This document shows, one piece after another, positions 27,041-38,685 of a stretch of DNA of 64,000 bases. The translations under genes and the position numbers were made by a program. The notes under the pieces were generated by a model, which was not told where the DNA came from, searched no databases, and worked only from the letters and a program-made list of their open reading frames with translations. Position 1 is the stretch's first letter. Every line of letters starts with the position of its first letter. The DNA is from Pseudomonadota bacterium (lineage in GTDB: Bacteria > Pseudomonadota > Gammaproteobacteria > Burkholderiales > Ferrovaceae), in NCBI GenBank assembly GCA_021798835.1, contig JAJZBQ010000002.1:62001-126000 (forward strand), in the 5' to 3' direction.

Positions 27041-28618
27041 ATGACAAACCCCGCTACCCCACTGGTGTTGGCCAGAAAATGGCGACCACGCACCTTCGAT
27101 GATATGGTGGGACAACACAGCGTCGTGCAAGCGTTGCGCCATGCCCTGAGAAGTGGTCGCCTGCATCAAGCATATCTGCTGACAGGGACACGCGGGGTAG
27201 GGAAAACCACGCTGGCGCGACTGATGGCCAAGGGTCTGAATTGTGACTCTGGCCCCACCGACGTACCCTGTGGTCAATGTTCCGCCTGCCTGGGAATCGA
27301 GCAGGGACGATTTGCCGATTTGCTGGAAGTCGATGCCGCCACCAATACACGCGTCGAAGAAATGCGTGAATTGCTGGAAAACACCCAGTACCTGCCCGTT
27401 TCAGGGCGTTTCAAGATTTATCTCATCGATGAAGTTCACATGCTTTCGCGCAGTGCCTTCAATGCCATGCTTAAAACACTGGAAGAACCGCCGCCCCACA
27501 TCCAGTTCATCCTGGCCACCACTGACCCTCAAAAAGTTCCCATCACGGTCCTCTCACGTTGCCTACAATTCTCCCTGCGCCCCCTGTCACCCAACCTGAT
27601 TATTGAACGTCTGCATCACGTATTGCTTCAAGAATCCCTCTCTTTCGAGGAGGCTGCCCTCACCCTACTGGCAGAAGCTGCCCAGGGCAGCCTCCGCGAT
27701 GCCCTGAGTTTACTCGATCAGGCGCTTGCTTACGGCGCAGGGCAAGTGAGTCTGGATACCGTTCGTGACATGCTTGGCACCATTGAACAAGGCTCCTTGC
27801 TGCCATTGCTACAAGCATTGGCACAACACGACCTCGACACCTTGCTGTCACTGGCGGATGAAATGGCTGATCACAGCCTGTCATTTGATCTGGCCTTACA
27901 AAAACTGGCCGTTTTATTCCACGATTTGGCACTGCTACAAGCCGCCCCCCATGCACCCGCTTTGCAGGACAGCGCTCGTCAACTGCAACCCTGGATTACC
28001 CAATGGTCTGCCACAACCCTCCAACTGCTCTACCAGATTGTCGTACAGTCACGCCGCGACCTACCCTACGCACCTGACGAGCGGGCAGGTTTTCGCATGG
28101 CATTGTTGCGTCTGGTAGCTTTTCAACCAGATACTACCCCCTCCCTCCCCACCACTACTACTACAATCACCATTCCTCCCCCCCCGACTCTCTCTCACGC
28201 CCCACCTGCCAACCCCATGGCCATCGACGACTGGCCTGAACTGGTCGGTCGCCTCAAATCGTCTGGCATGGCTTACGAGTTGGCACGCCATGTCGAATGG
28301 CTGGGAACTCACCAGCATGTCATTAAATTGCGCCTGCCACAAAACCTGAAACACCTGTCAAATTATCAGGAACAACTGCGCACGGATCTCGAAGCTTTGC
28401 TGGACTGCGATCTACGCCTGCAACTGGAAATCGCCCCCACCACGACCAGCGTGGCCATCCATGAAGAACACCAGCAACAAACGGCACGAGCACAGGCACG
28501 CCAATCCCTGGAGCAGGACCCTTTCATCCAGCAGGCCCGTGACGTGCTCAAAGCGAGACTGGTAGAATCCACTCTTTCGCTCCGCAATCCCGACAACGAC
28601 AAGGATGATCCATCATGA
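27041..28618 (+). CDS. dnaX: DNA polymerase III subunits gamma/tau
   Basis: Clamp-loader ATPase. The start is placed at ATG 27041, one base after the pagL stop; the open frame before it belongs to pagL. The product has 525 residues. The AAA+ domain has Walker A GTRGVGKTTLAR near residue 50, a four-cysteine zinc module (NCDS...CGQCSACLG), Walker B as IYLIDEVHML, and the sensor segment FILATTDPQKVP. The C-terminal tau-like region starts after a Thr/Pro-rich linker near 375. I see no clear slippery heptamer for a gamma frameshift. It overlaps ybaB by 4 nt. Confidence 0.95.
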   Translation: MTNPATPLVLARKWRPRTFDDMVGQHSVVQALRHALRSGRLHQAYLLTGTRGVGKTTLARLMAKGLNCDSGPTDVPCGQCSACLGIEQGRFADLLEVDAATNTRVEEMRELLENTQYLPVSGRFKIYLIDEVHMLSRSAFNAMLKTLEEPPPHIQFILATTDPQKVPITVLSRCLQFSLRPLSPNLIIERLHHVLLQESLSFEEAALTLLAEAAQGSLRDALSLLDQALAYGAGQVSLDTVRDMLGTIEQGSLLPLLQALAQHDLDTLLSLADEMADHSLSFDLALQKLAVLFHDLALLQAAPHAPALQDSARQLQPWITQWSATTLQLLYQIVVQSRRDLPYAPDERAGFRMALLRLVAFQPDTTPSLPTTTTTITIPPPPTLSHAPPANPMAIDDWPELVGRLKSSGMAYELARHVEWLGTHQHVIKLRLPQNLKHLSNYQEQLRTDLEALLDCDLRLQLEIAPTTTSVAIHEEHQQQTARAQARQSLEQDPFIQQARDVLKARLVESTLSLRNPDNDKDDPS

Positions 28619-28938
28619 TGAAAGGTGGCTTGGCCGGCCTCATGAAGCAGGCACAAAAGGTTCAGGAAAACATGCAACGCGCCCAGGAATCTCTGGCTCT
28701 CATCGACGTAGAAGGTCAGTCCGGCAACGGTACCCTCAAAATCATTGGTACAGCCAATCGCGACATACGACGTGTCTCGATCGATGAGTCCCTGATGCAG
28801 GATCGTGAAATGCTGGAAGACCTGTTACTGGTTGCTCTAAAAGATTTTAACCAGAAAATCGAATCCATCAGCCAGCAACAGATGGCTGGTGTGACTGGCG
28901 GTTTGGGTCTCCCCCCAGGGCTCAAGTTGCCGTTTTGA
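28615..28938 (+). CDS. ybaB: YbaB/EbfC nucleoid-associated protein
   Basis: Small dimeric DNA-binding protein of 107 residues. The N-terminal helix is GGLAGLMKQAQKVQENMQRA. The core includes VEGQSGNGTLKIIGTANRDIR, where the family usually reads a G-G-G-V-V pattern. The C-terminus ends MAGVTGGLGLPPGLKLPF, as in most members. It starts inside the end of dnaX (ATGATGA region) and is followed 10 nt later by recR, the standard dnaX-ybaB-recR operon. Confidence 0.95.
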   Translation: MMKGGLAGLMKQAQKVQENMQRAQESLALIDVEGQSGNGTLKIIGTANRDIRRVSIDESLMQDREMLEDLLLVALKDFNQKIESISQQQMAGVTGGLGLPPGLKLPF

Positions 28939-28948
28939 CCTTCAGAAA

Positions 28949-29551
28949 ATGAACCTCCAGCAACCTCTCTCAGCTCTGATCGATGCCTTGCGTATCCTGC
29001 CTGGCATCGGCCCAAAAACAGCTCAGCGCATGGCATTCCAGTTGCTACAACATCAACGCCATGGTGCTCAACGGTTGCTGGAAGCTCTCTCCCTCACCCT
29101 CAGCAAGGTAGGACATTGCACGCGTTGCAATAATTTTTCCACTGCATCCGTATGTGAACTCTGTGAGTCTACCGATCGAGATCCACGCCTGCTGTGCATC
29201 GTGGAAACCCCTACCGATCTGATCATGATGGAACAAACCGGTGCCTATCAGGGGTACTACTTTGTACTCATGGGTCATCTCTCTCCATTGGAGGGCATTG
29301 GTCCACAGGAAATCAATTTCCCCGGATTGGTGCGCCGTATCGACATGGGGGGAATAGAAGAAGTCATTCTCGCCACCAACCTTACTGCCGAAGGAGATGC
29401 GACAGCAGACGCACTGGCCGCCCTGTTGCGCCATCATCCCATACACTTGTCACGACTGGCCCGTGGGCTACCCGTCGGTGGCGAACTGGAATACAGCGAT
29501 CGTGGCACGCTGGCACAAGCCTTTCGCGAACGTCGCCAGGCGATCAATTGA
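28949..29551 (+). CDS. recR: Recombination mediator RecR
   Basis: Part of the RecFOR pathway that loads RecA at gaps. It has 200 residues, the normal length. The helix-hairpin-helix is LPGIGPKTAQRMAF near residue 18. The zinc finger has Cys pairs in HCTRCNNF and SVCELC near 57-72. The Toprim domain follows with CIVETPTDLIMME near 80 and the conserved C-terminal RLARGLPVGGELEYSDRGTL. It follows ybaB by 10 nt and precedes serS by 17 nt. Confidence 0.96.
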   Translation: MNLQQPLSALIDALRILPGIGPKTAQRMAFQLLQHQRHGAQRLLEALSLTLSKVGHCTRCNNFSTASVCELCESTDRDPRLLCIVETPTDLIMMEQTGAYQGYYFVLMGHLSPLEGIGPQEINFPGLVRRIDMGGIEEVILATNLTAEGDATADALAALLRHHPIHLSRLARGLPVGGELEYSDRGTLAQAFRERRQAIN

Positions 29552-29559
29552 TTTTTTAG

Positions 29560-31529
<1,970 letters not shown>

Positions 31530-31552
<23 letters not shown>

Positions 31553-32003
31553 TGTTCATGCCCTGGTACCCGGGCGACGACTGATCATCGGGGGCGTGCA
31601 TATTCCCCATGAACGAGGTCTGGCCGGACACTCAGATGCCGACGTACTGCTACACGCGATTTGTGATGCATTGCTGGGAGCTGCCGCTCTGGGTGACATT
31701 GGTCAGCATTTTCCCGATACCGACCCCACCTGGAAAAATGCCGATAGTCGACAACTGTTACGCCATGTCTATCAACTCGTGCGTGAACGCGGATATCGTG
31801 TGGGCAATCTGGATGCCACCATCATCGCACAGGCTCCTCGCATGGCCCCCCATCTCCCCACCATGCTGACCTACCTGAGCACCGATTTGAACTGTTCTCC
31901 GACATGCCTCAATCTCAAGGCCACTACCACCGAACAGTTGGGTTTTACTGGTCGAGGGGAAGGCATCGCAGCACAAGCCGTGTGCTTGCTGATAGATACC
32001 TGA
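31530..32003 (+). CDS. ispF: 2-C-methyl-D-erythritol 2,4-cyclodiphosphate synthase
   Basis: Trimeric enzyme that cyclises CDP-ME2P to MEcPP in the MEP pathway. The start is ATG 31530, giving 157 residues, the family norm; the longer open frame to 31377 lies within ispD. Visible signatures are the metal-binding [16 protein letters not shown] at the N-terminus, [21 protein letters not shown] near 37 (D and H ligands) and [16 protein letters not shown] near the C-terminus. GGAGG precedes the start by about 7 nt. Confidence 0.96.
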
Positions 32004-32013
32004 AACTTCTTGA

Positions 32014-32616
32014 TCAAGAGTGGTCGAGCAAATGTCCTAAACGTGTGCGTTTGGTTTCCAGATACCCTCGGCTGTCCTCATGTGCCGCCACCATTAACGG
32101 AATGCGCGCCTCAATCACAATACCAGCTTGCTCCAGTTGCTCGATTTTGTCGGGATTGTTTGTCAGCAGATGAATACGATCCATTCCCATCTCCCTGAGT
32201 ATCTGGGCCGCCTCTTCATAGCGCCGTGCATCCACCGGTAACCCCAAGTGCAGATTGGCATCTACCGTATCCATGCCCTGATCCTGAAGTCGGTAGGCCG
32301 CCAATTTGGCAGCCAACCCAATACCACGCCCTTCATGGCCCCGCAGATAGATCAGTATCCCATGTGGCGCAGCTGCCAACAATTCCAAGGCACGCTCCAG
32401 TTGTGGTCCGCAGTCGCAACGCCGTGATGCCAAGACATCACCCGTCAGGCATTCCGAATGGATACGCACCAGTACCACGTCATCGGAAGGCCAGGTTCCA
32501 TGACGTAATACTAAGTGCTCTTCGCCTTCACTGATAAAGACACGCGCCTCGAAATAGCCATAGGCCGTAGGCAGGCGCACCCAACCCTCTGGGTCAGTGG
32601 GATCCGTCATACTCAA
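32014..32616 (-). CDS. ribA: GTP cyclohydrolase II
   Basis: First committed step of riboflavin synthesis from GTP. The stand-alone enzyme has 200 residues, without the RibB domain found in many bifunctional homologues. The zinc-binding site is SECLTGDVLASRRCDCGPQL near residues 53-72. The catalytic/GTP-binding part includes IYLRGHEGRGIGL near 87 and HLLTNNPDKIEQL near 142. It is convergent with ispF across only 10 nt, with no clear terminator between them. Confidence 0.96.
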   Translation of the reverse strand: MSMTDPTDPEGWVRLPTAYGYFEARVFISEGEEHLVLRHGTWPSDDVVLVRIHSECLTGDVLASRRCDCGPQLERALELLAAAPHGILIYLRGHEGRGIGLAAKLAAYRLQDQGMDTVDANLHLGLPVDARRYEEAAQILREMGMDRIHLLTNNPDKIEQLEQAGIVIEARIPLMVAAHEDSRGYLETKRTRLGHLLDHS

Positions 32617-32684
32617 TTACACCACTCCAGAAAACTTAAAAACTTTCTTATCCCTCACCATTCTAACCCAACCGAGCACCAAAC

Positions 32685-33362
32685 TCAGGCCTGCTTTGGG
32701 CGATGTCCAGGCAATAACCCCATGAATAACGCGCAACTCCAGGAAAATACCGGATCGACCCAAGGTTGCAGTAACCAGGGAAACGCCTTCCAGCAACGAT
32801 CCTGTACCAATAGATGCCCCGCCACCTGAGCCAGCAATGCTCCCCCCAAACGAATCAACCAAGGGTAGCGCTCAAAGAGTCGCAACAACAAGTGACTACC
32901 CATCACAATAAATGGCACACTGGTCAGCAATCCCAGTACCAATAGCGTTTCATTGTGGTGTGCCAATGCTGCAAGCGACAACACATTGTCAAGACTCATC
33001 AGGAGGTCAGCAACCAGAATTATTCGCAAGGCTCTCCATCCCCCCCCTGCCGCCTCAGGAGCGTCCTGCTCCTGCTGCTGCCCTTCCTCCGTCACCAACC
33101 GGTAGGCCACCCATAACAATAGTCCGCCTCCCAATGCCGCCAATCCTGGTTTTTCCAACAACAGGGCAGCCACCCAGGTAAGGCCTATACGCAAAATCAC
33201 CGCCGCCCCACTACCGCCCCAGACCGCCCAACGACGTTGCCGCATGGGCAACTGACGCGCAGCCAAAGCGATAATCGCCGCATTGTCTCCGCTCAACAAC
33301 AAATTGACAGCGATAATCTGCCCCAATATTAGCCAGAAATCCGCACTCACAACTGCCTTCAA
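32685..33362 (-). CDS. TerC family integral membrane protein (YjbE type)
   Basis: A 225-residue membrane protein with about seven hydrophobic segments. It has the two TerC signature acidic motifs, LLLSGDNAAIIALAARQLP near residue 21 and LLMSLDNVLSLAALAHHNE near 122. Members are linked to metal-ion handling at the membrane, for example manganese export, but the substrate here is unknown. The start is TTG at 33362 in a TTGA overlap with the oxidoreductase stop. A GTG at 33350 preceded by AAGG is an alternative. Confidence 0.88.
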   Translation of the reverse strand: MKAVVSADFWLILGQIIAVNLLLSGDNAAIIALAARQLPMRQRRWAVWGGSGAAVILRIGLTWVAALLLEKPGLAALGGGLLLWVAYRLVTEEGQQQEQDAPEAAGGGWRALRIILVADLLMSLDNVLSLAALAHHNETLLVLGLLTSVPFIVMGSHLLLRLFERYPWLIRLGGALLAQVAGHLLVQDRCWKAFPWLLQPWVDPVFSWSCALFMGLLPGHRPKQA

Positions 33363-34363
33363 ACTCCTACGGTCAGGATGATCTTACCGATATGCTGGCT
33401 GGATTCCATCAACGCATGAGCAGCGGCGGCATGCGACAGGGGAAAAGTCTGATGAACCACCGGCCGAATGCTCCCCGACTCCAATAATGGCCATACTTTC
33501 TCGCGCAAAGACTGGGCCACCTCCCCCTTGAACCCCGTGGAACGGGAACGCAGTGTGGAACCCGTAAACGTCAAACGTCTCCGCATCATATCCGCCAGAT
33601 CGATCTGTCCTTTAGAGCCTCTCAGAAACGCAATCAATACCAAACGTCCATCTTCAGCCAATACCTTCTGTTCACGAGGAAGATAATCCCCTCCGACCAT
33701 ATCCAGGATCACATCAACCCCCCGGCCCTCAGTCAGTTGTCCGACAACCTCCACAAAATCCTCCTCGCGGTAGTTGATGGCACGTTCCGCCCCCAATGCT
33801 TCACAAGCAGCACATTTCTCAGTCGAACCAGCCGTTGCAAATACGCGACTCCCCAGGGCGTGAGCCAACTGTATCGCCGTAGTGCCGATTCCGCTCGTCC
33901 CTCCCTGAACCAACAAGGTTTCACCCGGCTTCAATCCTGCCCGGTCAAACACATTGCTCCAAACCGTAAACAAAGTCTCTGGCAGGGATGCCGCCATCAC
34001 CGCATCAAACCCCCGGGGATAAGGCAAGCAGGTCAACGCAGGGGCCAGACAATACTGAGCATACCCTCCTCCCGCCACCAGCGCACAAACCTGGTCTCCT
34101 TCCTGCCACAAGGTCACCCCCTCACCGACTTCCACTACCTCCCCGGCCACTTCCAAACCTGGCAAATCAGAAGCCCCCGGTGGAGCCGGATAAAAGCCCG
34201 CGCGCTGGAAACAGTCGGGACGATTAACTCCGGCAGCCGCCACGCGAATCAATACTTCACCCGTTCCTGGATGGGGGATGACTCGCTGGACCCATTGCAA
34301 GACCTCCGGTCCTCCTGGTTGGCTGATTTCCACACAGTCCATTTGTCTGCCTTGTTCAAACAT
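33359..34363 (-). CDS. NAD(P)H quinone oxidoreductase, zinc-independent MDR family
   Basis: A 334-residue medium-chain dehydrogenase/reductase of the PIG3/QOR type. The start may instead be at 34342 (MDCVEISQPGGPEVLQW). The Rossmann nucleotide-binding motif is LVQGGTSGIGTTAIQLAHALG near residue 151. The N-terminal GroES-like domain contains AAGVNRPDCFQRAGFYP. The catalytic and structural zinc ligands of alcohol dehydrogenases are not visible, consistent with quinone or enone reduction. It probably forms an operon with the TerC gene. Confidence 0.9.
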   Translation of the reverse strand: MFEQGRQMDCVEISQPGGPEVLQWVQRVIPHPGTGEVLIRVAAAGVNRPDCFQRAGFYPAPPGASDLPGLEVAGEVVEVGEGVTLWQEGDQVCALVAGGGYAQYCLAPALTCLPYPRGFDAVMAASLPETLFTVWSNVFDRAGLKPGETLLVQGGTSGIGTTAIQLAHALGSRVFATAGSTEKCAACEALGAERAINYREEDFVEVVGQLTEGRGVDVILDMVGGDYLPREQKVLAEDGRLVLIAFLRGSKGQIDLADMMRRRLTFTGSTLRSRSTGFKGEVAQSLREKVWPLLESGSIRPVVHQTFPLSHAAAAHALMESSQHIGKIILTVGV

Positions 34364-34440
34364 GTTGTGTCTCCCTTAAACGGTTCACGGCCTTGCATCA
34401 TCTCGCGGAGGATAGCATGACTCTGGGCTATAATTGCACA

Positions 34441-35007
34441 ATGAACCGAGTGGTTTCTCCCATTTTCACCCGCAATCATGGCTGGTCCACCCGCTGTACC
34501 CGCACCCGGGCATCGCGTACGCATTCCCTTTCTCCCACCCATGCCGGATCGTTGACCGAAGTACTACGACAACAGTGTCGGGACTTTCAGGTACGAATTC
34601 TGTTTGAGGGAATACAACACGCCAGCATCGATGAGTGCCGAAAACTCGGCTTGTCACATCCTGCTCGTGTCTGGACACGAAATGTACTATTGTGCGATGG
34701 TCAGCAACCACGAATCTACGCCCACAGTATTCTGCCGTTAACACGTACGACCCATACCCGTCTGTGGTTGCGCACATTGGGAACCAGGCCACTTGGAGAT
34801 GTTTTGTTTACCCAACCGGGATTGCCGCGCAGTCCCCTGCATTATCAGCGGCTATCCTGTCATCACCGCCTGGTAAAATCAATCCGGCACTGGCCCCTGC
34901 ATTTTCCCCTGCTGGCCCGTCGTTCCGTCTTCCTGATTCAGCACACCCCCCTGCTCGTCACAGAAGTATTTCTCGACGGCCACATTCTTCCTGTTTCCAT
35001 CTTTTGA
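34441..35007 (+). CDS. ubiC: Chorismate--pyruvate lyase (chorismate lyase)
   Basis: Makes 4-hydroxybenzoate, the ring precursor of ubiquinone, from chorismate. From ATG 34441 the product has 188 residues. The family landmarks are HAGSLTEVLRQQC near residue 38, WTRNVLLCDG near 79, LGTRPLGDVLFTQPG near 115 and ARRSVFLIQHTPLLVTEVFL near 160. These fit UbiC, although overall conservation in this family is low. It is separate from the ubiE-ubiJ-ubiB genes at the end of the window but belongs to the same pathway. Confidence 0.85.
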   Translation: MNRVVSPIFTRNHGWSTRCTRTRASRTHSLSPTHAGSLTEVLRQQCRDFQVRILFEGIQHASIDECRKLGLSHPARVWTRNVLLCDGQQPRIYAHSILPLTRTTHTRLWLRTLGTRPLGDVLFTQPGLPRSPLHYQRLSCHHRLVKSIRHWPLHFPLLARRSVFLIQHTPLLVTEVFLDGHILPVSIF

Positions 35008-35048
35008 TACCTTGCCTGAATATAGTCGCCTATTTCATAAATATCCGC

Positions 35049-35054
35049 TAGAAT
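35049..35054 (+). promoter_or_regulatory. Candidate -10 element for the response-regulator gene
   Basis: TAGAAT lies 46 nt upstream of the start codon at 35100, in an AT-rich stretch. No convincing -35 hexamer is seen at the usual distance. The assignment rests on recurrence of the same hexamer before other genes in the window. Confidence 0.3.
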
Positions 35055-35099
35055 CTCACGGTCATGACCCTCTAAGACCTTTTATCGTCTACCGCCACC

Positions 35100-35741
35100 A
35101 TGTCAGAAAAAGTCAAAGTCCTCGTGGTTGACGATCACGCAATCATACGAAAGGGTATCACCCAGTTATTGCGCGATACCGACGATATGGAGGTGATCGC
35201 CGAAGCTGATAACGGCACCGAAGCTCTGCGCCTCATCCGTGACCACGCCTACGATGTCATATTGCTGGACATCAGCATGCCAGGCGAACATGGACTGGAT
35301 GTACTGATCAAGATCAAGGAAATCAAACCCCAACTGCCAGTTCTGATGTTGAGCATGTATCCGGAGGATCAATACGCCATCCGCTCCCTGAAAGCCGGGG
35401 CCTCCGGCTACATCAACAAACAGGATGCGCTGAACCAGATGATCATCGCCATTCGTCAGGTATCATCGGGACGCAAATACATCAGCAGCGAACTCGCCGT
35501 CCAGTTGGCAGAACATCTGACGCAACAAACCCAGGAACTCCCCCATCAAAACCTGTCTCATCGGGAATACCAGACGCTGTGCCTGATCGCTTCAGGAAAA
35601 AAACTCAGTGAAATCGCTGACACCATGATTCTGAGCGCAAAAACCGTCAGCGTCTATCGGGCCCGACTCCTGGAAAAGATGAAGATGCGTACCAATGCTG
35701 AACTCATCCATTACGCCATCACCCATCATCTGGTTCCCTGA
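35100..35741 (+). CDS. NarL/FixJ-family response regulator
   Basis: Two-domain transcription factor of 213 residues. The receiver domain (about 1-120) has the acidic pair DDH (11-13), phospho-acceptor Asp near 58 in DVILLDISMPGEHG, and the Lys in KAGASGYINKQD near 108. The LuxR-type helix-turn-helix (about 148-205) includes LSHREYQTLCLIASGKKLSE and KTVSVYRARLLEKM. The layout is like UvrY/GacA and RcsB. No sensor kinase is encoded nearby, so it is an orphan here. Its stop lies 2 nt from the convergent DUF748 gene. Confidence 0.93.
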   Translation: MSEKVKVLVVDDHAIIRKGITQLLRDTDDMEVIAEADNGTEALRLIRDHAYDVILLDISMPGEHGLDVLIKIKEIKPQLPVLMLSMYPEDQYAIRSLKAGASGYINKQDALNQMIIAIRQVSSGRKYISSELAVQLAEHLTQQTQELPHQNLSHREYQTLCLIASGKKLSEIADTMILSAKTVSVYRARLLEKMKMRTNAELIHYAITHHLVP

Positions 35742-35743
35742 CA

Positions 35744-38683
35744 TCAGGGGTGCAGTATACAATCTACCCGTGCATGACTGACATCCTGCCCAATGGAGTG
35801 ATCTTGCTGAGATTCATGCACCGGGTAAATCCGGTTCGCGCTGATGCCATGATGAATCAACCACGCCTGCACAACCTCGACACGCTGTTGCGCCAAATGG
35901 TCCCATTGCCCCTGGGATATAGAACTATTGGCCAACATCAGTTTTTCCATATCCGCTACCGATAAAACTTGATCAAAACCGAGTCGGTTCTTCGGTTTTG
36001 GAAAGGTTTCTGCCTGATACACCTGTCCCAACCAGTGTGCGTACTCCTCCGCCGGCCAAGCCTCGGGGGACTGCTCTTCCCTTAACCGAGGGTTGGCTCG
36101 CCGTCGCGCCGCCAGAATTTTCTTCATAAGGATCTGGTGCTGCATAACGGGACCCTCCCGCTCACGATCAACACAACCAAGCAAGTCAAGCCGGGCCTGA
36201 CCTTGGCTCTGTAATGAGTGCAATACGTCGGCCAAGCGACTTTGCTGCCCCTCTCCCAGCACCACACTACCGGGATCAAACGTCAGCCATGACACCGAAT
36301 CACGGCGTTCAAGCCAGCGTTTCAACAAGGAAAAAGGAGATTCCAGAGCGTGCTCAAGCAACCGCACCATCGTCTTGGCCAGCACATCTCCCACAGAAAA
36401 CTGTGGGTCGTTGAGCGATCCTTCAATAGGCAAATTGACCGTGATATTGCCTTGGGAATCCTTGAGCAGGGAAGCCGCCAACTCCACCGGAAAATGAGCC
36501 GCATTTGCACTGGACACTGGTTTTCCAAAGGTCAGTTGATTGAGGATCAGATGATTATCCGCATTGAGATGACCATCCTGGATACGATAGGTCACATCAA
36601 AACTCAACTTGCCACGCTCAATGTCATACCCCACGTATTTCCCCGAATAAGGGCTGAATATCGACAGATCCATACCCGATACCTGGGCATTCAGATCCAT
36701 ATTTACCATTGCAGACAGCGGATTGATGGCTCCCTTGATCATCAGTGGAGCCCCGTTGACCCGGCCACGCAAATCCACGACCGCCGCAGACCCTTGTTGT
36801 GAGGACAACCCAGTAATTCTCCCCCCCAGTCGGCTGAGATCTGCCTCAAACATGGGGTGAACGAACCTGTCCTTGTAATGAACTCGCCCACCCTGAAGGG
36901 TGATTTTATGGATTGAGACTGGAACGACCTTCCGGTTTTCCGGCCCCTGTTCCGCGGTACTCGCGGGCAAAGCATCCGCGCGACTCGAAAGAGAACTTCC
37001 GGAAACGGGATGGTTCGATGCCTGTTCCCGCTTTCCCAACAATTGGCTCAAATTCAGTGAACCATCTGGCATCAGCATCAAGCGCCCATAAAAATCGCTG
37101 ATCGCTACCTGATTCATGGACAAGGCCAACGGCATGCCCTCAACATCCACACCCCCCAGGTAAAACGTTTTGCTCTTCCAGAGTAACTGAGCCCGTTCCG
37201 CATCACGCAATTCCAGGTCATCGATCTGCATCGAACCCTGGTACCGAATATGCCATGGCTGGTCGAGCCCCCCCCATGACAATTTCCCCTTCATGGCCAA
37301 ATCCCCTTGATCTACCAGAATCCTGGCGTAAGACGTCACGTAACGTTGTGCCAACGCCAGGGGAATGCCCGTTGCAATAAGGTCGAGATTGCCCGCCCCA
37401 GTCAATCCAGTTAACGGCCCTGCCACCGAAAAGTGTCCCTCACGCCCTACTTTCCCCTGCACCTTCACCCGTACCACCCCACTGGTCTGTGGCCAGCGAA
37501 AGATACTCATCTCTCCCTGCAGGGATTCCAGTACCCCTCGCCATGGCTGTAACTGGCAAGATCGACGTTCCCCCTCGCAACCGATATTCAAAGAATGAAG
37601 TTTTATCCGGGGAGAAAGGGCCTGAACCGTCCACCCTCCCTTCTCCCCCGCTGTCGCAACACTCCGTTCCAGCGTCACCGACCACCCTCCCTGGACGAGC
37701 AGGTGCCAGTCGGGCCGTTTGCCAGATTTCAGCGCACTCGAAGCCTCCGTGAACTCCCACCCATCTCCCTCCCATGTCGCATTTTCCAGTGTCATGCGAT
37801 GCGCATTGATCGTGGCATTTTGTACCACAATGCGTCCCTGTCCCAGGCTCAACCCATAATCTCCCAGCACCATACGCGATTCCGGCATGTTCAATGCCAG
37901 TCGTTGTAACACCGCCTGTATTTCTCCTCCTGGCTGTTCCTCCACCTCCAATCCCGCAGACAGCCCCACCGTTCCATTCACATTCCACGTAGAGTCCAAC
38001 GACACGGGAGAAAACCACTGTTTAGGGTCCACCTCATCCCAATGGAGGTTTCCCCGCATCTTCCAGTGCGCCGCCCAAGGCTGGAGTTGGGCTTTCAAGC
38101 TCAGAGGAGCCTTGTCTACAACCATATTCAGTGTCAGATCCACCCACTGACCAGCATCGGAACGATGGGGGGACAATAGGGGCAAGGCCATATCAATCCG
38201 GTACAGCGTATGGTTCTGCCCCGTTTTCCGATCAACTACAGTAGCCTCTCCGTTGTTGATCCGGATATTTTCCACCAGCATCGGCAGGATGCCTCCCCCC
38301 CCTGACGACGAAGTGGCAAGCGTGGCCACATTCCATTGCCCATCTTCCGCACGTGCCAGATGGACACTAGGGCGATCCACTATGACGGAATCAAGCACCG
38401 GCATGCCATGCCATAGGGAGCGCCAGGACAGGACGACATCCAGTGCCCCGAAACCCAGTTCTTCCGTTTTTCCATCAGGTTCGTACAGATGCCCCTGCTC
38501 GATGCGCAGATGAAACGGGAAAGGAGTCACCTGAATACGTCCCAGTACCAGACGCTGACCATGATTTTCTGTCCAGAGCACTGCCTCACGCTGGATCAGT
38601 GGCGGTAGCCACCAGGCACTGGTTGCCATGCCGGCCAGAATCCCCAGCGTGATCCAGACCAGTGACAGAAACAACTTGCGCAT
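35744..38683 (-). CDS. DUF748/AsmA-like envelope protein with C-terminal OmpA-like region
   Basis: A large envelope protein of 979 residues from ATG 38683 (MRKLFLSLVW). The longer open frame to 38773 runs into the OsmC gene. One N-terminal membrane segment is followed by a long beta-rich AsmA/DUF748 region, with FPFHLRIEQGHLYEPDGKTE early on. The last 200 residues contain LTFDPGSVVLGEGQQSRLADV, resembling the OmpA-like part common in DUF748 proteins. It may act in outer-membrane lipid transport or stability, as proposed for the superfamily; this is inference. It is separate from yhdP but structurally related. Confidence 0.85.
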   Translation of the reverse strand: MRKLFLSLVWITLGILAGMATSAWWLPPLIQREAVLWTENHGQRLVLGRIQVTPFPFHLRIEQGHLYEPDGKTEELGFGALDVVLSWRSLWHGMPVLDSVIVDRPSVHLARAEDGQWNVATLATSSSGGGGILPMLVENIRINNGEATVVDRKTGQNHTLYRIDMALPLLSPHRSDAGQWVDLTLNMVVDKAPLSLKAQLQPWAAHWKMRGNLHWDEVDPKQWFSPVSLDSTWNVNGTVGLSAGLEVEEQPGGEIQAVLQRLALNMPESRMVLGDYGLSLGQGRIVVQNATINAHRMTLENATWEGDGWEFTEASSALKSGKRPDWHLLVQGGWSVTLERSVATAGEKGGWTVQALSPRIKLHSLNIGCEGERRSCQLQPWRGVLESLQGEMSIFRWPQTSGVVRVKVQGKVGREGHFSVAGPLTGLTGAGNLDLIATGIPLALAQRYVTSYARILVDQGDLAMKGKLSWGGLDQPWHIRYQGSMQIDDLELRDAERAQLLWKSKTFYLGGVDVEGMPLALSMNQVAISDFYGRLMLMPDGSLNLSQLLGKREQASNHPVSGSSLSSRADALPASTAEQGPENRKVVPVSIHKITLQGGRVHYKDRFVHPMFEADLSRLGGRITGLSSQQGSAAVVDLRGRVNGAPLMIKGAINPLSAMVNMDLNAQVSGMDLSIFSPYSGKYVGYDIERGKLSFDVTYRIQDGHLNADNHLILNQLTFGKPVSSANAAHFPVELAASLLKDSQGNITVNLPIEGSLNDPQFSVGDVLAKTMVRLLEHALESPFSLLKRWLERRDSVSWLTFDPGSVVLGEGQQSRLADVLHSLQSQGQARLDLLGCVDREREGPVMQHQILMKKILAARRRANPRLREEQSPEAWPAEEYAHWLGQVYQAETFPKPKNRLGFDQVLSVADMEKLMLANSSISQGQWDHLAQQRVEVVQAWLIHHGISANRIYPVHESQQDHSIGQDVSHARVDCILHP

Positions 38684-38685
38684 GA

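Noticed and set aside
28120-28210. Programmed frameshift site for a short gamma form of DnaX
   Set aside because: The Thr/Pro-rich linker has ACT and CCC runs but no A-AAA-AAG-type heptamer followed by a clear stem-loop and early stop.
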